Below are positions 37,764 through 47,677 of a stretch of DNA of 64,000 bases, piece after piece. The DNA lies in contig CBDAPE010000017.1 in assembly GCA_965198325.1 (NCBI GenBank), positions 186,001-250,000 on the forward strand, written 5' to 3'. How positions within the stretch are numbered: position 1 is the first letter of the stretch; each line of letters starts with the position of its first letter. The position numbers were made by a program, and so were the translations under genes. Source of the DNA: CBDAPE01 sp965198325. GTDB taxonomy: Bacteria > Pseudomonadota > Alphaproteobacteria > UBA828 > JAPUJA01. The notes beneath the pieces were generated by a model. The model saw only the letters and a program-made list of their open reading frames with translations. It did no database searches and was not told the DNA's origin.

Positions 37764-40041
37764 ATGATTCCTTGCGTCATCACCAAATTGCACATTGCGG
37801 AAGCCATACGGCGCATCAAGTGTAATGGAATACCTCCGAGAAGAAGGAGCCGGGATTACTGCTTGGTGACGAACCGCGGGCATTTTCCTCCGAAGTACAC
37901 GATTGCTCTTGCGCATGAGATCGCCACGGGCGAGTTCCTGAGCTCGGACCGGTTCAACGGAGGCGCGGAGTCCAATGACTTCCTCGGACGCCGCGGCTTC
38001 GTCGTCGTCGAGTGCGACTGTGGAGGTAGCCTTGAGGTTGGGGGCAGCGTCACATCGGTGTCCGGTCCACCGGAACAGGCGAGTTCCACTACTGCACCAC
38101 TGCGTCACCCCGAGCGGTGTCCAGAATGCAAGATTCGGGTCCGTGAACTTCTGGAACGGATCTACGGGACCTGCCTGTCGAACCACAGATTTGGCTGGCG
38201 AACTGGCCTCGCACCTTACACGGAAACCTCTATCGGCGCCGCTTTGCGGGACGTGGCCACGGCGCTGGAGAGGTATCGAGGCTTCGGCATCGGTGATTTC
38301 GTACGACGCGACGTGCTGACCGGCTGTGATTTCTGGGTTCCCGACCCCGGCTTCATTGTTGAGTTCGATGAGAGCCAGCATTTCACGAGTCCGCGAAAGC
38401 TCGCGCTCTCCGAGTACGCGGACGAAAAGCTCCTGGGGTTCTCCGCGAAGCGCTGGATCTCGCTATGCGAGCATCACGATGCGAAGGACAATGATCCAGC
38501 TTTTCGCGGCGAGCAACGCGCTTGGTACGACACGCTGCGGGACCTCCTTCCGTCAATCAAGGGCTTGCGGCCGACGGTGAGGCTCTATGCCCGCGACCGG
38601 GTTTGGTGCTCGCTCGATCCGGACAGTGCGGAGGACCGGGAAGGCTTCTCGGACTTAACGCATCAGAGGCGTCCTCCGCCCAGTCGAACGGCCGAGGCAA
38701 GCCGCTCCCCCGGTGTTCGGCCAGAATCAATCCTGCGGGTGGCGATGGTGTTTCCACAAGTGAAGCAGAGGTCGAAGAATGGTGTTCCACCCACTGGAGC
38801 GGGGGCCCATCGGCCGATGGTGCCAACCACGGCATCATTCGCCGGCGAGGCAGTCGACTTCGTACTCTTTCCTGAAGGGTACATATGCGCGACCGACGAA
38901 AAACGCAAACAGTCGCTGCAGAAGCTCGCATCGAAGCTGGACGCTCCCTTATTGGTAGGCGCGATCGACAGAAGCCTCGACGCCTCAGACCGCGCTTGGC
39001 AGGTACTCCTTCAGTTTGAACCCGATGGATTCCCCCGTCCCGCGTATATGTCAAACACTCGACTGCGAAGGCGGTCGCTTTTGAGCGACAGGATTGGGGG
39101 CCGTGTGAAGCGCTCCCCACCTTCGACCTAAGAGGCGTTTCGGCAGGAGCAACGATTTGTCACGATCACTATCTGGGGTTGCTTCCTCGCTTTCTTGCCA
39201 AGCGAGGCGCGCAACTGTGGGTGAATCCGAGCTATGACAACGTCACCGACATAAAATGGTCATCAGTTCTCCGGCTGCGAGCAGTGGAGAATCGCTTTTT
39301 CGCTCTGTGCACGCTGCACTGCGATGTGAACAGGCGGAGAACCCACCCCTTCGCGTTCTCTCCCGACGGTAGCGAGCTGTCGGCCAGGCGAGCGGGTTCT
39401 GATGTCGTGCGGCCTCTGTCGGAGTGCCGCGAGGCCGGGAACATCTACATGATCGAGCTCGACATGGGCGCGGTGAATAAACCGCTCGATTGGTCGACGC
39501 TCCCGCCCGCCGAGACACCGAAGCGTGCTAGAAACGGCACGCCCCGCAAGCCGATCCACATTGCATTGAGAGACGGCCAGCCCGCCGTGCTCGGATGCTC
39601 GGGTTGGAGGACGGACGATACTGGCTTGCGCGTTGAGACCGACCACGATCCTGTCTACGCAGGTGTGATACCAGGGAAGAAGATTCTCGAAGCGGCCGAA
39701 TGTTTTGCCGTGCTCGATCGAGCGAGGCAGATGAATTGCGCGCCGATCATCTGGAATTATTGGAAGCGGCTTCCGGTCGATTCGGCATGTCTGGGAACTC
39801 TGATGATGGGAAAGGCGATTGAGTGCTGCGCTCCAATCGTGGTTTCAGACGAAGACAGGATATTCGAGTTGATCGAGCTATCGAACAGAAGCAAGATCCC
39901 GGCTCGAAGGATGATGGAGGCGTCTGGGGAAGCAGTAGTCGATATAGGATATGCGTGGGGCCTGAACAATGCGTTCAAAATCGTCACCAAGTATCTTCCC
40001 TCAGGAATGAGTGAAATCGCATTGGATCGCTATCGGAACCT
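37764..40041 (+). pseudogene. Zinc-ribbon / PD-(D/E)xK-like nuclease / nitrilase-fold fusion, frameshifted and 3'-truncated
   Basis: N-terminal module (residues 1-85: IRRIKCNGIPPRRRSRDYCL, FPPKYTIALAHEIATGEFLS) resembles the head domain of some McrA-type restriction proteins. A zinc ribbon follows (C84/C86 and C119/C122), then a Vsr/DUF559-like nuclease core (D189, FIVEFDESQHF at 197-207). From about residue 323 there is a carbon-nitrogen hydrolase (nitrilase) domain: VAMVFPQVK, Glu371 in VLFPEGY, a Lys in AYVKHSTAKA and the nucleophile Cys in GATICHDHY. A 2-bp shift near 39045-39050 (TATA) moves the frame. A 150-residue C-terminal extension follows the nitrilase part. IS6 copy 5 removes the end. 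Start 37764 chosen for the upstream GGGAG. A defence role is inferred. Confidence 0.65.
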
Positions 40042-40846
40042 GGCATTGTCAGACTAACTGGATGGGACCAGTGGAAGCAACGATCGAGGGCTCTCAGGCT
40101 GCAAGTTGACGCCACTCGGCCAAGGCGGCCGAGCGATTGAGTTTGAAGTTCTCGCGGTTGTAAAGATGACGGTCCTGGTTGAAATGATTGTGGATCGAGG
40201 CGTGGGCGGCGGCGAATTTCTGCAGGGTCTTGATGTCTCTGAACCTGGCCATCGCTCCCTCTCGTCGGCGGAACGGTTGGTGTGAATTTTCAGCTCGATT
40301 GTTGAGCCACCGACCGCAAAGCTGACGATCCTCGACCCCAATCTCTTTCATCGCGGCACCGTACGAACGGAGCCGGTCTGTCACGATTACTTCCGGCCGG
40401 CCGTAGCGCTTCATGGCACGCTTCAGGAACTTCAGAGCAGCCCTGCGATCCCGGCGCTTTGTGGCGAAGACTTCGAGCACCTCGCCTTCGTGATCCACAG
40501 CACGCCACAGATAGTGCATCTCTCCATTGATCCGCACGAATACCTCGTCCAGGTGCCAGCGCCATTGCGAAAACAACCGATGATTAACGCGCCGCTTCCT
40601 GATCTCTGCCGCGAACATCGGACCGAACCGGTTCCACCAGAAACTCACCGTCTCGTGGCAGATGTCGACGCCACGCTCGAACAGGAGATCCTCGACCTGC
40701 CGTAGCGACAGCGGATACCGGATGTACAACATCACCGCGAGGCGAATGACCTCGGGAGAACTATTGAAATAACGGAAGGGATTTCGCATCGCTTGAGGCT
40801 ATTGAACTCTCCTTCCCGGCTCAAGTCCATTTACTCTGACAAAGCC
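40042..40846 (-). mobile_element. IS6-family element, copy 5 (805 bp), apparently intact
   Basis: Ends GGCATTGTCAGA and GACAAAGCC; the right TIR has one mismatch against the left. It has the only full-length transposase among the six copies. Flanks cggaacct / ctcctggg do not match. It cuts the fusion gene on the left and the HTH gene on the right. Confidence 0.93.
40094..40789 (-). CDS. IS6-family transposase, intact copy
   Basis: 231 residues starting MRNPFRYFNSSPEVIRLAVM. The HTH-like N-terminus (LSLRQVEDLLFERGVDICHE) precedes the DDE core with Asp in WHLDEVFVRI, Asp in VIVTDRLRSYGAA and Glu in NNRAENSHQPF. IS6 elements move by replicative transposition and form co-integrates, and leave directly oriented copies. 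This copy could supply transposase to the five defective ones. Confidence 0.95.
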   Translation of the reverse strand: MRNPFRYFNSSPEVIRLAVMLYIRYPLSLRQVEDLLFERGVDICHETVSFWWNRFGPMFAAEIRKRRVNHRLFSQWRWHLDEVFVRINGEMHYLWRAVDHEGEVLEVFATKRRDRRAALKFLKRAMKRYGRPEVIVTDRLRSYGAAMKEIGVEDRQLCGRWLNNRAENSHQPFRRREGAMARFRDIKTLQKFAAAHASIHNHFNQDRHLYNRENFKLNRSAALAEWRQLAA

Positions 40847-41030
40847 CTCCTGGGTCATCCGGTCCGACCGCGTTCGATTCGGTCCAGTGGTCGATCTCGC
40901 TTTTCCTGAACCACCACGAGCCGTCGACCTTGAAATCCGGTATCTCCCGGTTGGCAACCAGCCGGTAGATCGTACGGTCCTTGATCTTGAGGTATTCGGC
41001 CACCTCGCGCACGGCCATGGCGTCGGTCAT
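40847..41030 (-). pseudogene. Excisionase-type helix-turn-helix protein, 3' end cut by IS6 copy 5
   Basis: Starts MTDAMAVREVAEYLKIKDRT and continues IYRLVANREIPDFKVDGSWW, FRKSEIDHWTE: the complete HTH_17/excisionase DNA-binding module of about 55 residues. The end is replaced by IS6 sequence (GLCQSKWT). The domain itself is intact, so the protein may still bind DNA. Neighbouring cassette genes run in the opposite direction, and this gene may have regulated them (inference). Confidence 0.8.
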
Positions 41031-41151
41031 CGCTCGCGCCGCCTTTCGATCAAGACGTTGATGCCACCCAGAAAATATAACAGAATCGGCAAAATCCTAG
41101 GACGAAATCGAGACGGCGCTTTGTTGGCGATAGCAGTAGACGATGAACAAG

Positions 41152-41505
41152 TGAGTTGGACCCGATTTTCTTGGACACAGAATTGGCTTAATCGAAGTGT
41201 CCAAGGAGGCCCGGAACATGCCCTGCAATATTGAGAAGAAAGTTGCTGTTGATGGGCCTGTGGCAACCGAGGGCGAGCACGGCTCGTCCCCGTTTTCCCC
41301 AGGCCAGGTTTCACCGGCCGACCCGCTGAGGTTTGGCCAGCGGTGGGCGGTGGCGCGCAAGCGTGAGGGTGTCCTGCGGCTTTTGCGTGGCGAGCCGATG
41401 GAATTACTGTCGCGGCAGTTTGGTGTGGAGAGTTTCCGGCTCGAGCAGTGGCGTGAGAAGGCAATCGCCGGGATCGATGCCGCCGAGGATGTCGGGCGGG
41501 TGAGT
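41152..41505 (+). pseudogene. IS3-family left end with orfA, truncated
   Basis: The terminal sequence TGAGTTGGACCCGATTTTCT looks like an IS3-type end, and an AAGGAGG site precedes ATG 41218. The orfA product includes RFGQRWAVARKREGVLRLLR then MELLSRQFGVESFRLEQWRE, the HTH of this family. Homology stops at IAGIDAAED, and the frame then runs into unrelated sequence. The matching orfB piece is found at 45073, beyond the SprT-RecD2 cassette. Confidence 0.8.
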
Positions 41506-41640
41506 ATATATCCCCTTGCCGCGATTTCCCTGCCATCCGTGCCAGGCTGCAGGCACAACAGGCAGCCCACGCCTGACGCGCCGCCAAGGTGACCAGGGAG
41601 CGGCGTTTCCGGTAGGCCCCGCGACAGAGGAGAAGATCGA

Positions 41641-42348
41641 ATGTCGGATCGCGAGGAAGAACGCTCCTTTTCCATCGGGTATGCCGTGCAGTTCACCCAC
41701 AAGGGGGAGACGATCCGCGGGTATCTCCTCCAACGGCAGGGACGGCGCCGCTTCGCGGAGGTGATCGATATCGAGGAGCGAACCTGGAAAGTCCCGGAGT
41801 CGGCCTTGACGTGCTCGGGAGGAGCGCGGCGAGCCACGATGATGACGCGGTACGACGAAGCACGCGCCGACTACCGCGTGGGCGACGAGGTGACGTTCAC
41901 AAGCTCCGACGGACCGAGGGGGGGCGAGATCGTGAAGCTCAACCCGAAGAGCGCGAAGGTGCGCTGTGGGAAGACATGCTGGAACGTCTCCTACAGGCTG
42001 CTCCACGGGACCGCCGAGGAACGCGCGAGGAATGGTGCGGTGCGGCTGAACGGCGTCGCGGGAATGGCCCGTCGGCTGATGGACAAGCATGGGCTCACCG
42101 GCTGGACTCTCGCGTTCGTCGAGGCCAAGAGGCGGCTCGGCGACTGCGATTTCGAAGACCGCGTGATCCGGATCAGCCGCGGCCATGCTCTGGAAGGGAG
42201 CGAGGAGCAGATCCGGGATACAGTGCTGCACGAGATCGCCCACGCGATCGCGGGGCGAGAGGCGGGTCATGGACCATTGTGGAAAGCGACGGCACGGCGA
42301 ATCGGAGCAACGCCAAAAGCGAACGACTACGAGAGCCGGACGAACTGA
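41641..42348 (+). CDS. SprT-like zinc metalloprotease domain protein
   Basis: A 235-residue protein. The C-terminal domain has the gluzincin motif HEIAH at 197-201 with the third ligand His210 (GREAGHGPLW), as in SprT/Spartan-type proteases, preceded by DCDFEDRVIRISRGHALEGS. Residues 75-115 resemble a small beta-barrel (YRVGDEVTFTSSDGPRGGEI). Spartan-type enzymes degrade DNA-crosslinked proteins. Here a DNA role is suggested by the RecD2-type helicase two genes downstream (inference). The gene starts the three-gene cassette, with GGAGAAGATCGA before its ATG. Confidence 0.85.
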   Translation: MSDREEERSFSIGYAVQFTHKGETIRGYLLQRQGRRRFAEVIDIEERTWKVPESALTCSGGARRATMMTRYDEARADYRVGDEVTFTSSDGPRGGEIVKLNPKSAKVRCGKTCWNVSYRLLHGTAEERARNGAVRLNGVAGMARRLMDKHGLTGWTLAFVEAKRRLGDCDFEDRVIRISRGHALEGSEEQIRDTVLHEIAHAIAGREAGHGPLWKATARRIGATPKANDYESRTN

Positions 42349-42373
42349 GACAGGGACCATATCTACCCCAGCC

Positions 42374-42793
42374 ATGCTCGAAGAGCCGAGTCAGCTTCCT
42401 CGAATCTGGTGGCGCATGACGGACCGGAATTGGCATTATATCTGGGTGAAGCAGTGCGAGGCCGCCGAGACCATCAAGCTGCGGTACGGGCTCAAGTCGG
42501 CCTTCGATTACATGGTTGCCGAGAAACTGTTGAACTTCGCCGAAGCCGCCGCCCGGCATCCCGAATTTGCGCGCGAGCTGCCCCGGTTCGTTTCCCGGGT
42601 GCGGAGAATGTTCACGCCGCAAGAGATCCGCTCGCACCTCGCGCGCATCGAGCGCGAGCGCCATGAGACCGACTTGGCCGCCGTGGAAGACGGTGGCCTT
42701 GACTTCGAGGGCCTGGAGGCGGTGGCGGAGCGGGCACGGCAATTCGACCTCATCAAGGACTTGTTGACCGTGACGCAACTTGGCACGTCGTGA
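42374..42793 (+). CDS. Hypothetical protein between sprT-like and recD2-like genes
   Basis: A 139-residue mostly helical protein: WWRMTDRNWHYIWVKQCEAA, LKSAFDYMVAEKLLNFAEAA, then FTPQEIRSHLARIERERHET. No family recognised. Its stop overlaps the GTG start of the helicase (GTGA), so the two are translationally coupled. ATG 42374 is assumed; 42417 (MTDRNW) is an alternative. Neighbourhood implies a role with the helicase and protease. Confidence 0.65.
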   Translation: MLEEPSQLPRIWWRMTDRNWHYIWVKQCEAAETIKLRYGLKSAFDYMVAEKLLNFAEAAARHPEFARELPRFVSRVRRMFTPQEIRSHLARIERERHETDLAAVEDGGLDFEGLEAVAERARQFDLIKDLLTVTQLGTS

Positions 42794-45000
42794 GCCGCTA
42801 CAGCCAAGCCAGGCCACAACCGGACAGGCCCGCCCAGGAAGTGCTGGCCGGGCTCGTGGAGCGCGTCACGTTCCATAATTTCGATAACGGGTTCTGCGTT
42901 CTAAGGATGAAGGCCCGGGGCCATCGCGATCTGGTGACGATAGTCGGTCACGCCGCCGTCATCTCGGCCGGGGAATGGGTAACGGCGTCGGGGGAATGGA
43001 TCAACGACCGCACCCATGGCCACCAGTTCAAGGCGCGCTTCATGCGCACCTCGGCGCCGTCGTCGATCGAGGGTATCGAGAAATACCTCGGCTCCGGCAT
43101 GATCCGCGGTATCGGGCCGGTCTATGCGAAGAAAATGATCGACGCGTTCGGCGAGAAGGTCTTCGACATCATCGAGGCCGAGCCGGAGCGGTTGCGCGAG
43201 GTGACCGGCATTGGCCGGGTGCGCGCCAAACACATCACCGACGCGTGGGCGGAACAGAAGGTCATTCGCGAGATCATGGTGTTTCTGCACGCCAACGGCG
43301 TCGGCACGGCGCGGGCTGTCCGTATCTACAAGACCTATGGCGTGGATGCCGTTCAGGTCATGACCGAGAACCCGTACCGCCTTGCCCGGGACATTCGCGG
43401 CATCGGGTTCAAGACCGCCGATGCGATCGCGATGAAGCTCGGCGTCGAGAAGACCGCGATGATCCGGGCGCGCGCAGGGGTTGCCTACGCGCTGACCGAG
43501 GCGATGGACGACGGTCATTGCGGGCTGCCGGACGAAGAGCTTGCGCCGCTCGCCGTCGCATTGCTGGAAGTGCCGGCGGAGTTGGTCCGGACGGCGCTGG
43601 ACCTTGAGTTGGCCGAAGGAACGGTCGTCGCGGCGGCGGTCGCCGGGACCGCCTGCATATTCCTGGCCGGCCTGTACCGGGCTGAACGGGTGATCGCGGA
43701 GCGGTTTCTGCGGATCGCGGGCGGGCGGCGCCCGTGGCCGGATATCGACGCCGGGAAGGCGTTGCCTTGGGTCGAGCGGCGGACCGGCTTGTCGCTGGCG
43801 GAAAGCCAGGCCAACGCCATTCGTCTGGCCCTGACGTCCAAGGTCATGGTCGTCACCGGAGGGCCAGGCGTGGGCAAGACGACCCTCGTCAAGGCCATCC
43901 TGCGCATTCTGGCCGCCAAGGGTGTGAACATTGTGCTCTGCGCACCGACGGGCCGGGCCGCCAAGCGGATGAGCGAGGCAACCGGTTTCGAGGCCAAGAC
44001 GATACACCGGTTGCTCGAGGTCGACCCCAAGAGCGGCGGGTTCAAGCGCGACGGCGACAACCCGCTCGATTGCGGCCTGCTGGTCATCGACGAGACCTCG
44101 ATGGTGGACGTCATGCTGATGCAGGCCTTGCTCAAGGCCGTGCCCGACACCGCCGCTTTGCTGATTGTCGGCGACATCGACCAACTGCCCTCTGTCGGTC
44201 CGGGCCAGGTGCTGGCCGACATCATCGCCTCGGGCGCGGTTCCCGTCGTGCGCTTGACCGAGGTCTTTCGCCAGGCGGCACGGAGCCGGATCGTCACCTG
44301 CGCGCACAAGATCAATCGAGGCGTAATTCCCGATCTGTCGAAGCCCGAGGGCGACAGCGACTTCTATTTCGTGTCGGCGGGCGATCCGGAAACCGCGGTG
44401 GCGCGGATTGTCGAGTTGGTGAAGACACACATCCCTCGACGCTTTGGGCTCGATCCCGTCCGCGATATCCAGGTGCTGTGCCCGATGAACCGGGGCGGCG
44501 TCGGCGCCCGCTCGCTCAACATCGAGCTTCAGGTGGCCCTCAATCCCGCCGGCGAGCACAAGGTTGAGCGCTTCGGCTGGACCTTCGCGCCCGGCGACAA
44601 GGTGATGCAGATTGAGAACGATTACGACAAGGAGGTCTATAACGGCGATATCGGCTACGTCGAGGATGTCGAGCCCGACGCCGGCGAGTTGACCGCGCGT
44701 TTCGACGGGCGCGCCGTCGCCTATGGTTTCGGCGAGCTCGACACGCTGGTTCCGGCATACGCCGCGACCATTCACAAGAGCCAGGGTTCGGAATATCCCG
44801 CCGTGATCATCCCCGTCCTGACCCAGCACTACGTCATGCTCCGGCGGAACCTGCTCTACACCGGCGTGACACGGGGCAAGCGGCTGGTCGTGCTGGTGGG
44901 CCAGAAGAAGGCCGTCGCCATCGCCGTGCGCAACGTCTCGGGGCGGCGGCGTTGGTCGAAGTTGGACGAATGGCTCGGCGATAGGGATACGGGCCATTGA
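42790..45000 (+). CDS. recD2: RecD2-type DNA helicase
   Basis: A 736-residue SF1B helicase. The N-terminal OB-like segment (VTFHNFDNGFCVLRMKARG) and helix-hairpin-helix region (GIGPVYAKKMIDAFGEKVFD, REVTGIGRVRAKHITDAW) typical of RecD2 precede the ATPase core: Walker A GGPGVGKTT at 357-365, Walker B LLVIDETSMVD, motif III GDIDQLPSVGPG, and motifs V/VI AATIHKSQGSEYP and LLYTGVTRGKR. RecD2 unwinds DNA 5'-3' without RecBC. The protein is complete and coupled to the upstream gene. Confidence 0.94.
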   Translation: MSRYSQARPQPDRPAQEVLAGLVERVTFHNFDNGFCVLRMKARGHRDLVTIVGHAAVISAGEWVTASGEWINDRTHGHQFKARFMRTSAPSSIEGIEKYLGSGMIRGIGPVYAKKMIDAFGEKVFDIIEAEPERLREVTGIGRVRAKHITDAWAEQKVIREIMVFLHANGVGTARAVRIYKTYGVDAVQVMTENPYRLARDIRGIGFKTADAIAMKLGVEKTAMIRARAGVAYALTEAMDDGHCGLPDEELAPLAVALLEVPAELVRTALDLELAEGTVVAAAVAGTACIFLAGLYRAERVIAERFLRIAGGRRPWPDIDAGKALPWVERRTGLSLAESQANAIRLALTSKVMVVTGGPGVGKTTLVKAILRILAAKGVNIVLCAPTGRAAKRMSEATGFEAKTIHRLLEVDPKSGGFKRDGDNPLDCGLLVIDETSMVDVMLMQALLKAVPDTAALLIVGDIDQLPSVGPGQVLADIIASGAVPVVRLTEVFRQAARSRIVTCAHKINRGVIPDLSKPEGDSDFYFVSAGDPETAVARIVELVKTHIPRRFGLDPVRDIQVLCPMNRGGVGARSLNIELQVALNPAGEHKVERFGWTFAPGDKVMQIENDYDKEVYNGDIGYVEDVEPDAGELTARFDGRAVAYGFGELDTLVPAYAATIHKSQGSEYPAVIIPVLTQHYVMLRRNLLYTGVTRGKRLVVLVGQKKAVAIAVRNVSGRRRWSKLDEWLGDRDTGH

Positions 45001-45072
45001 GCGAATATCGGTGTTACGAGTTCCAGGCGATCGACCGGCGCTCGGCGGGATCGACAGGGATGCACCGCGGGC

Positions 45073-45282
45073 TTGGCGATCGAGCGGGCGAACCATGTCT
45101 GGTGCGCCGACATCACATACATTCCCGTGCAGCGTGGCTTCCTTTACCTGGTGGCGATCATGGATTGGGCGAACTGGCGTGTGCTGGCCGGGAGTCTGTC
45201 GAACACCCTCGACGCGGGATTCTGTGTCGAGACACTCGACGAAGCGTTGGCCCGCCATGACAGAGCTATGCCCGAAAGTTGA
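45073..45282 (+). pseudogene. IS3-family orfB fragment
   Basis: Reads MAIERANHVWCADITYIPVQ then RGFLYLVAIMDWANWRVLAG and LSNTLDAGFCVETLDEALAR, which includes the first catalytic Asp of IS3-type transposases (WCADITYI). The second Asp and the Glu are missing. Sequence between 45001 and 45072 has no readable frame. Same strand as the orfA fragment at 41152. Confidence 0.8.
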
Positions 45283-45345
45283 CGGGACGGTAAAAAGGCG
45301 GCAGTCGGCAGCACCTCTTGACGCATTATTTCCAGCCCCGGGACG

Positions 45346-46184
45346 GGCATTGTCAGACTAACTGGATGGGACCAGTGGAACCAACGATCGAGGGCTCTCA
45401 GGCTGCGAGTTGACGCCACTCGGCCAAGGCGGCCGAGCGATTGAGTTTGAAGCTCTCGCGGTTGTAAAGATGACGGTCCTGGTTGAAATGATTGTGGATC
45501 GAGGCGTGGGCGGCGGCGAATTTCTGCAGGGTCTTGATGTCTCTGAACCTGGCCATCGCTCCCTCTCGTCGGCGGAACGGTTGGTGTGATCGCTCCCTCT
45601 CGTCGGCGGAACGGTTGGTGTGAGTTTTCGGCTCGATTGTTGAGCCACCGACCGCAACGCTGACGATCCTCGACCCCAATCTCTTTCATCGCGGCACCGT
45701 ACGAACGGAGCCGGTCCGTCACGATGACTTCTGGCCGGCCGTAGCGCTTCATGGCACGCTTCAGGAACTTCAGAGCAGCCCTGCGATCCCGGCGCTTTGT
45801 GGCGAAGACTTCGAGCACCTCGCCTTCGTGATCCACAGCACGCCACAGATAGTGCATCTCTCCGTTGATCCGCACGAATACCTCGTCCAGGTGCCAGCGC
45901 CATTGCGAAAACAACCGATGATTAACGCGCCGCTTCCTGATCTCTGCCGCGAACATCGGACCGAACCGGTTCCACCAGAAACCCACCGTCTCGTGGCAGA
46001 TGTCGATGCCACGCTCGAACAGGAGATCCTCGACTTGCCGTAGCGACAGCGGATACCGGATGTACAACATCACCGCGAGGCGAATGACCTCGGGAGAACT
46101 GTTGAAATAACGGAAGGAATTTCGCATCGCTTGAGGCTATTGAACTCCCCTTACAGGCTCAAGCCTATTTACTCTGACAATGCC
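45346..46184 (-). mobile_element. IS6-family element, copy 6, with 34-bp duplication (839 bp)
   Basis: Ends GGCATTGTCAGA and GACAATGCC. It is 34 bp longer than the 805-bp standard because atcgctccctctcgtcggcg and the following 14 bases are repeated at 45555 and 45589. The flanks ccgggacg / cttgcggc do not match. It cuts the cyclic-nucleotide-binding gene on its right. Confidence 0.92.
45398..46127 (-). pseudogene. IS6-family transposase, copy 6, frameshifted by duplication
   Basis: The N-terminal 180 residues match the intact copy, including the full DDE set up to NRAENSHQPFRRREGA. The 34-bp duplication then shifts the frame into ITPTVPPTRG, and the family C-terminus (MARFRDIKTLQKF) is in another frame. 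Confidence 0.9.
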
Positions 46185-46505
46185 CTTGCGGCGCATCGAT
46201 TGGCGCCCGATCAGGTTGCGGGGGAGGCCCGGTGCCAGAACTACGCGCAATTTGCCGGTCAACACGAGGAATGCCGAATTGCCGTAATCGCCCTCGCGGA
46301 CGACCAGGTCGCCCGGGCTGTATTTTACAATTCGCGTGTCGTTCTGAAGGATGCCGGAAAGCGGCGTATGTCCCGGAAATTTGTCGGCCTCGATTGATTC
46401 GACTTCCGGCCTCTTAAGCAAACGCGCAACGTCCGCCTCGGTCATGTCCGGCCCGAACGGGGTGTCCCACCGTTGCGGCCGCTCCATCATTGCGACGTTA
46501 GCCAA
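46185..46505 (-). pseudogene. Cyclic-nucleotide-binding-domain protein, 3' end removed by IS6 copy 6
   Basis: Starts MANVAMMERPQRWDTPFGPD and enters a cNMP-binding fold (TRIVKYSPGDLVVREGDYGN, SAFLVLTGKLRVVLAPGLP). The sequence stops at the IS6 right end before the phosphate-binding cassette. What followed the sensor domain is unknown. It is upstream of the cytochrome gene in minus-strand order only by position; the two are separated by 220 bp. Confidence 0.75.
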
Positions 46506-46726
46506 TGCTCAGCCCCCCCTGGGGCATTCCCGGTCGGATCCCCGTCATCGCGACCGGCAAATTCCGCCACCCCATACGCGGATGGTTCGTCTCGTCGTCT
46601 CGCAGGCCGCCCCTTCGTAGACTCACCGCCCGTCGCCGGGCGATCCAACGTCCGACTCATGGCCCCCAAGCTTGCGGATCGAGCCTATAGCACGCGCCGA
46701 AAGTCTACCGCCTCGTTTCCTTCTGT

Positions 46727-47677
46727 CTACTTGTAACTGCCCGGGTCCGGCAACATGCCGCCGACTTCGCCCGACAGGTCCATACCGGCAATCGCCGCCA
46801 CCAGCGCGCGAGCGTTGGCTTCCGTCGGATCGGCGATCAACGCGGCCGCCTCGGGTGCACTCAGAGCCGACAAGGCCTCGGAAGCACCCGCTGAGCGGGC
46901 ATTCTGGAATTCGACATATTTCGCATGGTCCGAAATGCTCGCCGCGCCCGCGGCCGAGACCAGTTTTGCGGCTTGGCCCACGACGAACAGATTAGCGAGC
47001 TCGGCCGAAGTCATCTGGGCATTGACTGTCATGTCCGGCGGGTAATAACGGTGGCGGACTGTGCCTTAGGAATAACGCACCAGCTCCCAATCGGAAACCG
47101 TCGGGTGGTTGTTGTCGAGCATGATGGCCAGCGCCGCGGGATCGAGGTTGGGATTGGCGAGGCCGTGGCATTCCATGCAGTTCGATGCCACCCCGTATTT
47201 GTCCGACGGCCACAACATGCCCGCCGCCGCCGCGTCGGCGGTGCGCTGGGCCTTGTGCTCGGCCGATTCGTCCGCCACCTTCACGCCTTGGCCACCGTAG
47301 TTGTTGTGGATCGGATACCAGTCCGATGAGGCGCCGTGGCAGCTCTCGCAAGCGGGGCCCGATTTCGCCTTCACCTTGCCGCTGTTCGCATCCGTGACCA
47401 TCGTGTAGTGGCAGGTCTGGCACACCTCATTTTTCTTCATGTTCTTCTTGCCGCCGGCCGCCTTGGCGAGGTCTTTCGCGCCGTCGGCCTTATGGACCGT
47501 CTTGAACGATTTGAAATGCGCCGTCCCTTCGTAGATCGCCTGCTCCGCTCGGTGGCATTCCGAGCAGACCTCGACGCCCTGATAGGTGGGTTCGGCGTTC
47601 CCGTCGGAGGGAACCGCGTAAAACATCAAGGCGACGGCCAAACCCGCCGCCAAGCTCAATATGGCTCGACGATTCAT
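46727..47677 (-). pseudogene. Tetraheme c-type cytochrome (c-554-like), internal ochre codon
   Basis: A signal peptide (ILSLAAGLAVALMFYAVPSD) is followed by four CxxCH haem sites at C38, C86, C110 and C167 (CSECH, CQTCH, CESCH, CMECH). The main frame ends with TAA at 47066-47068 after WELVRYS, but the same frame continues with GTVRHRYYPPDMTVNAQMTS for 105 more codons to 46727. TAA probably replaced CAA (Gln). All haem sites precede the stop, so a 203-residue cytochrome may still function. Intact it would be a 316-residue periplasmic electron carrier. Confidence 0.85.

Noticed and set aside
37403..37825. Plus-strand open frame upstream of the fusion gene
   Set aside because: No ribosome site, arginine-rich shadow composition, and antisense to the integrase remnant.
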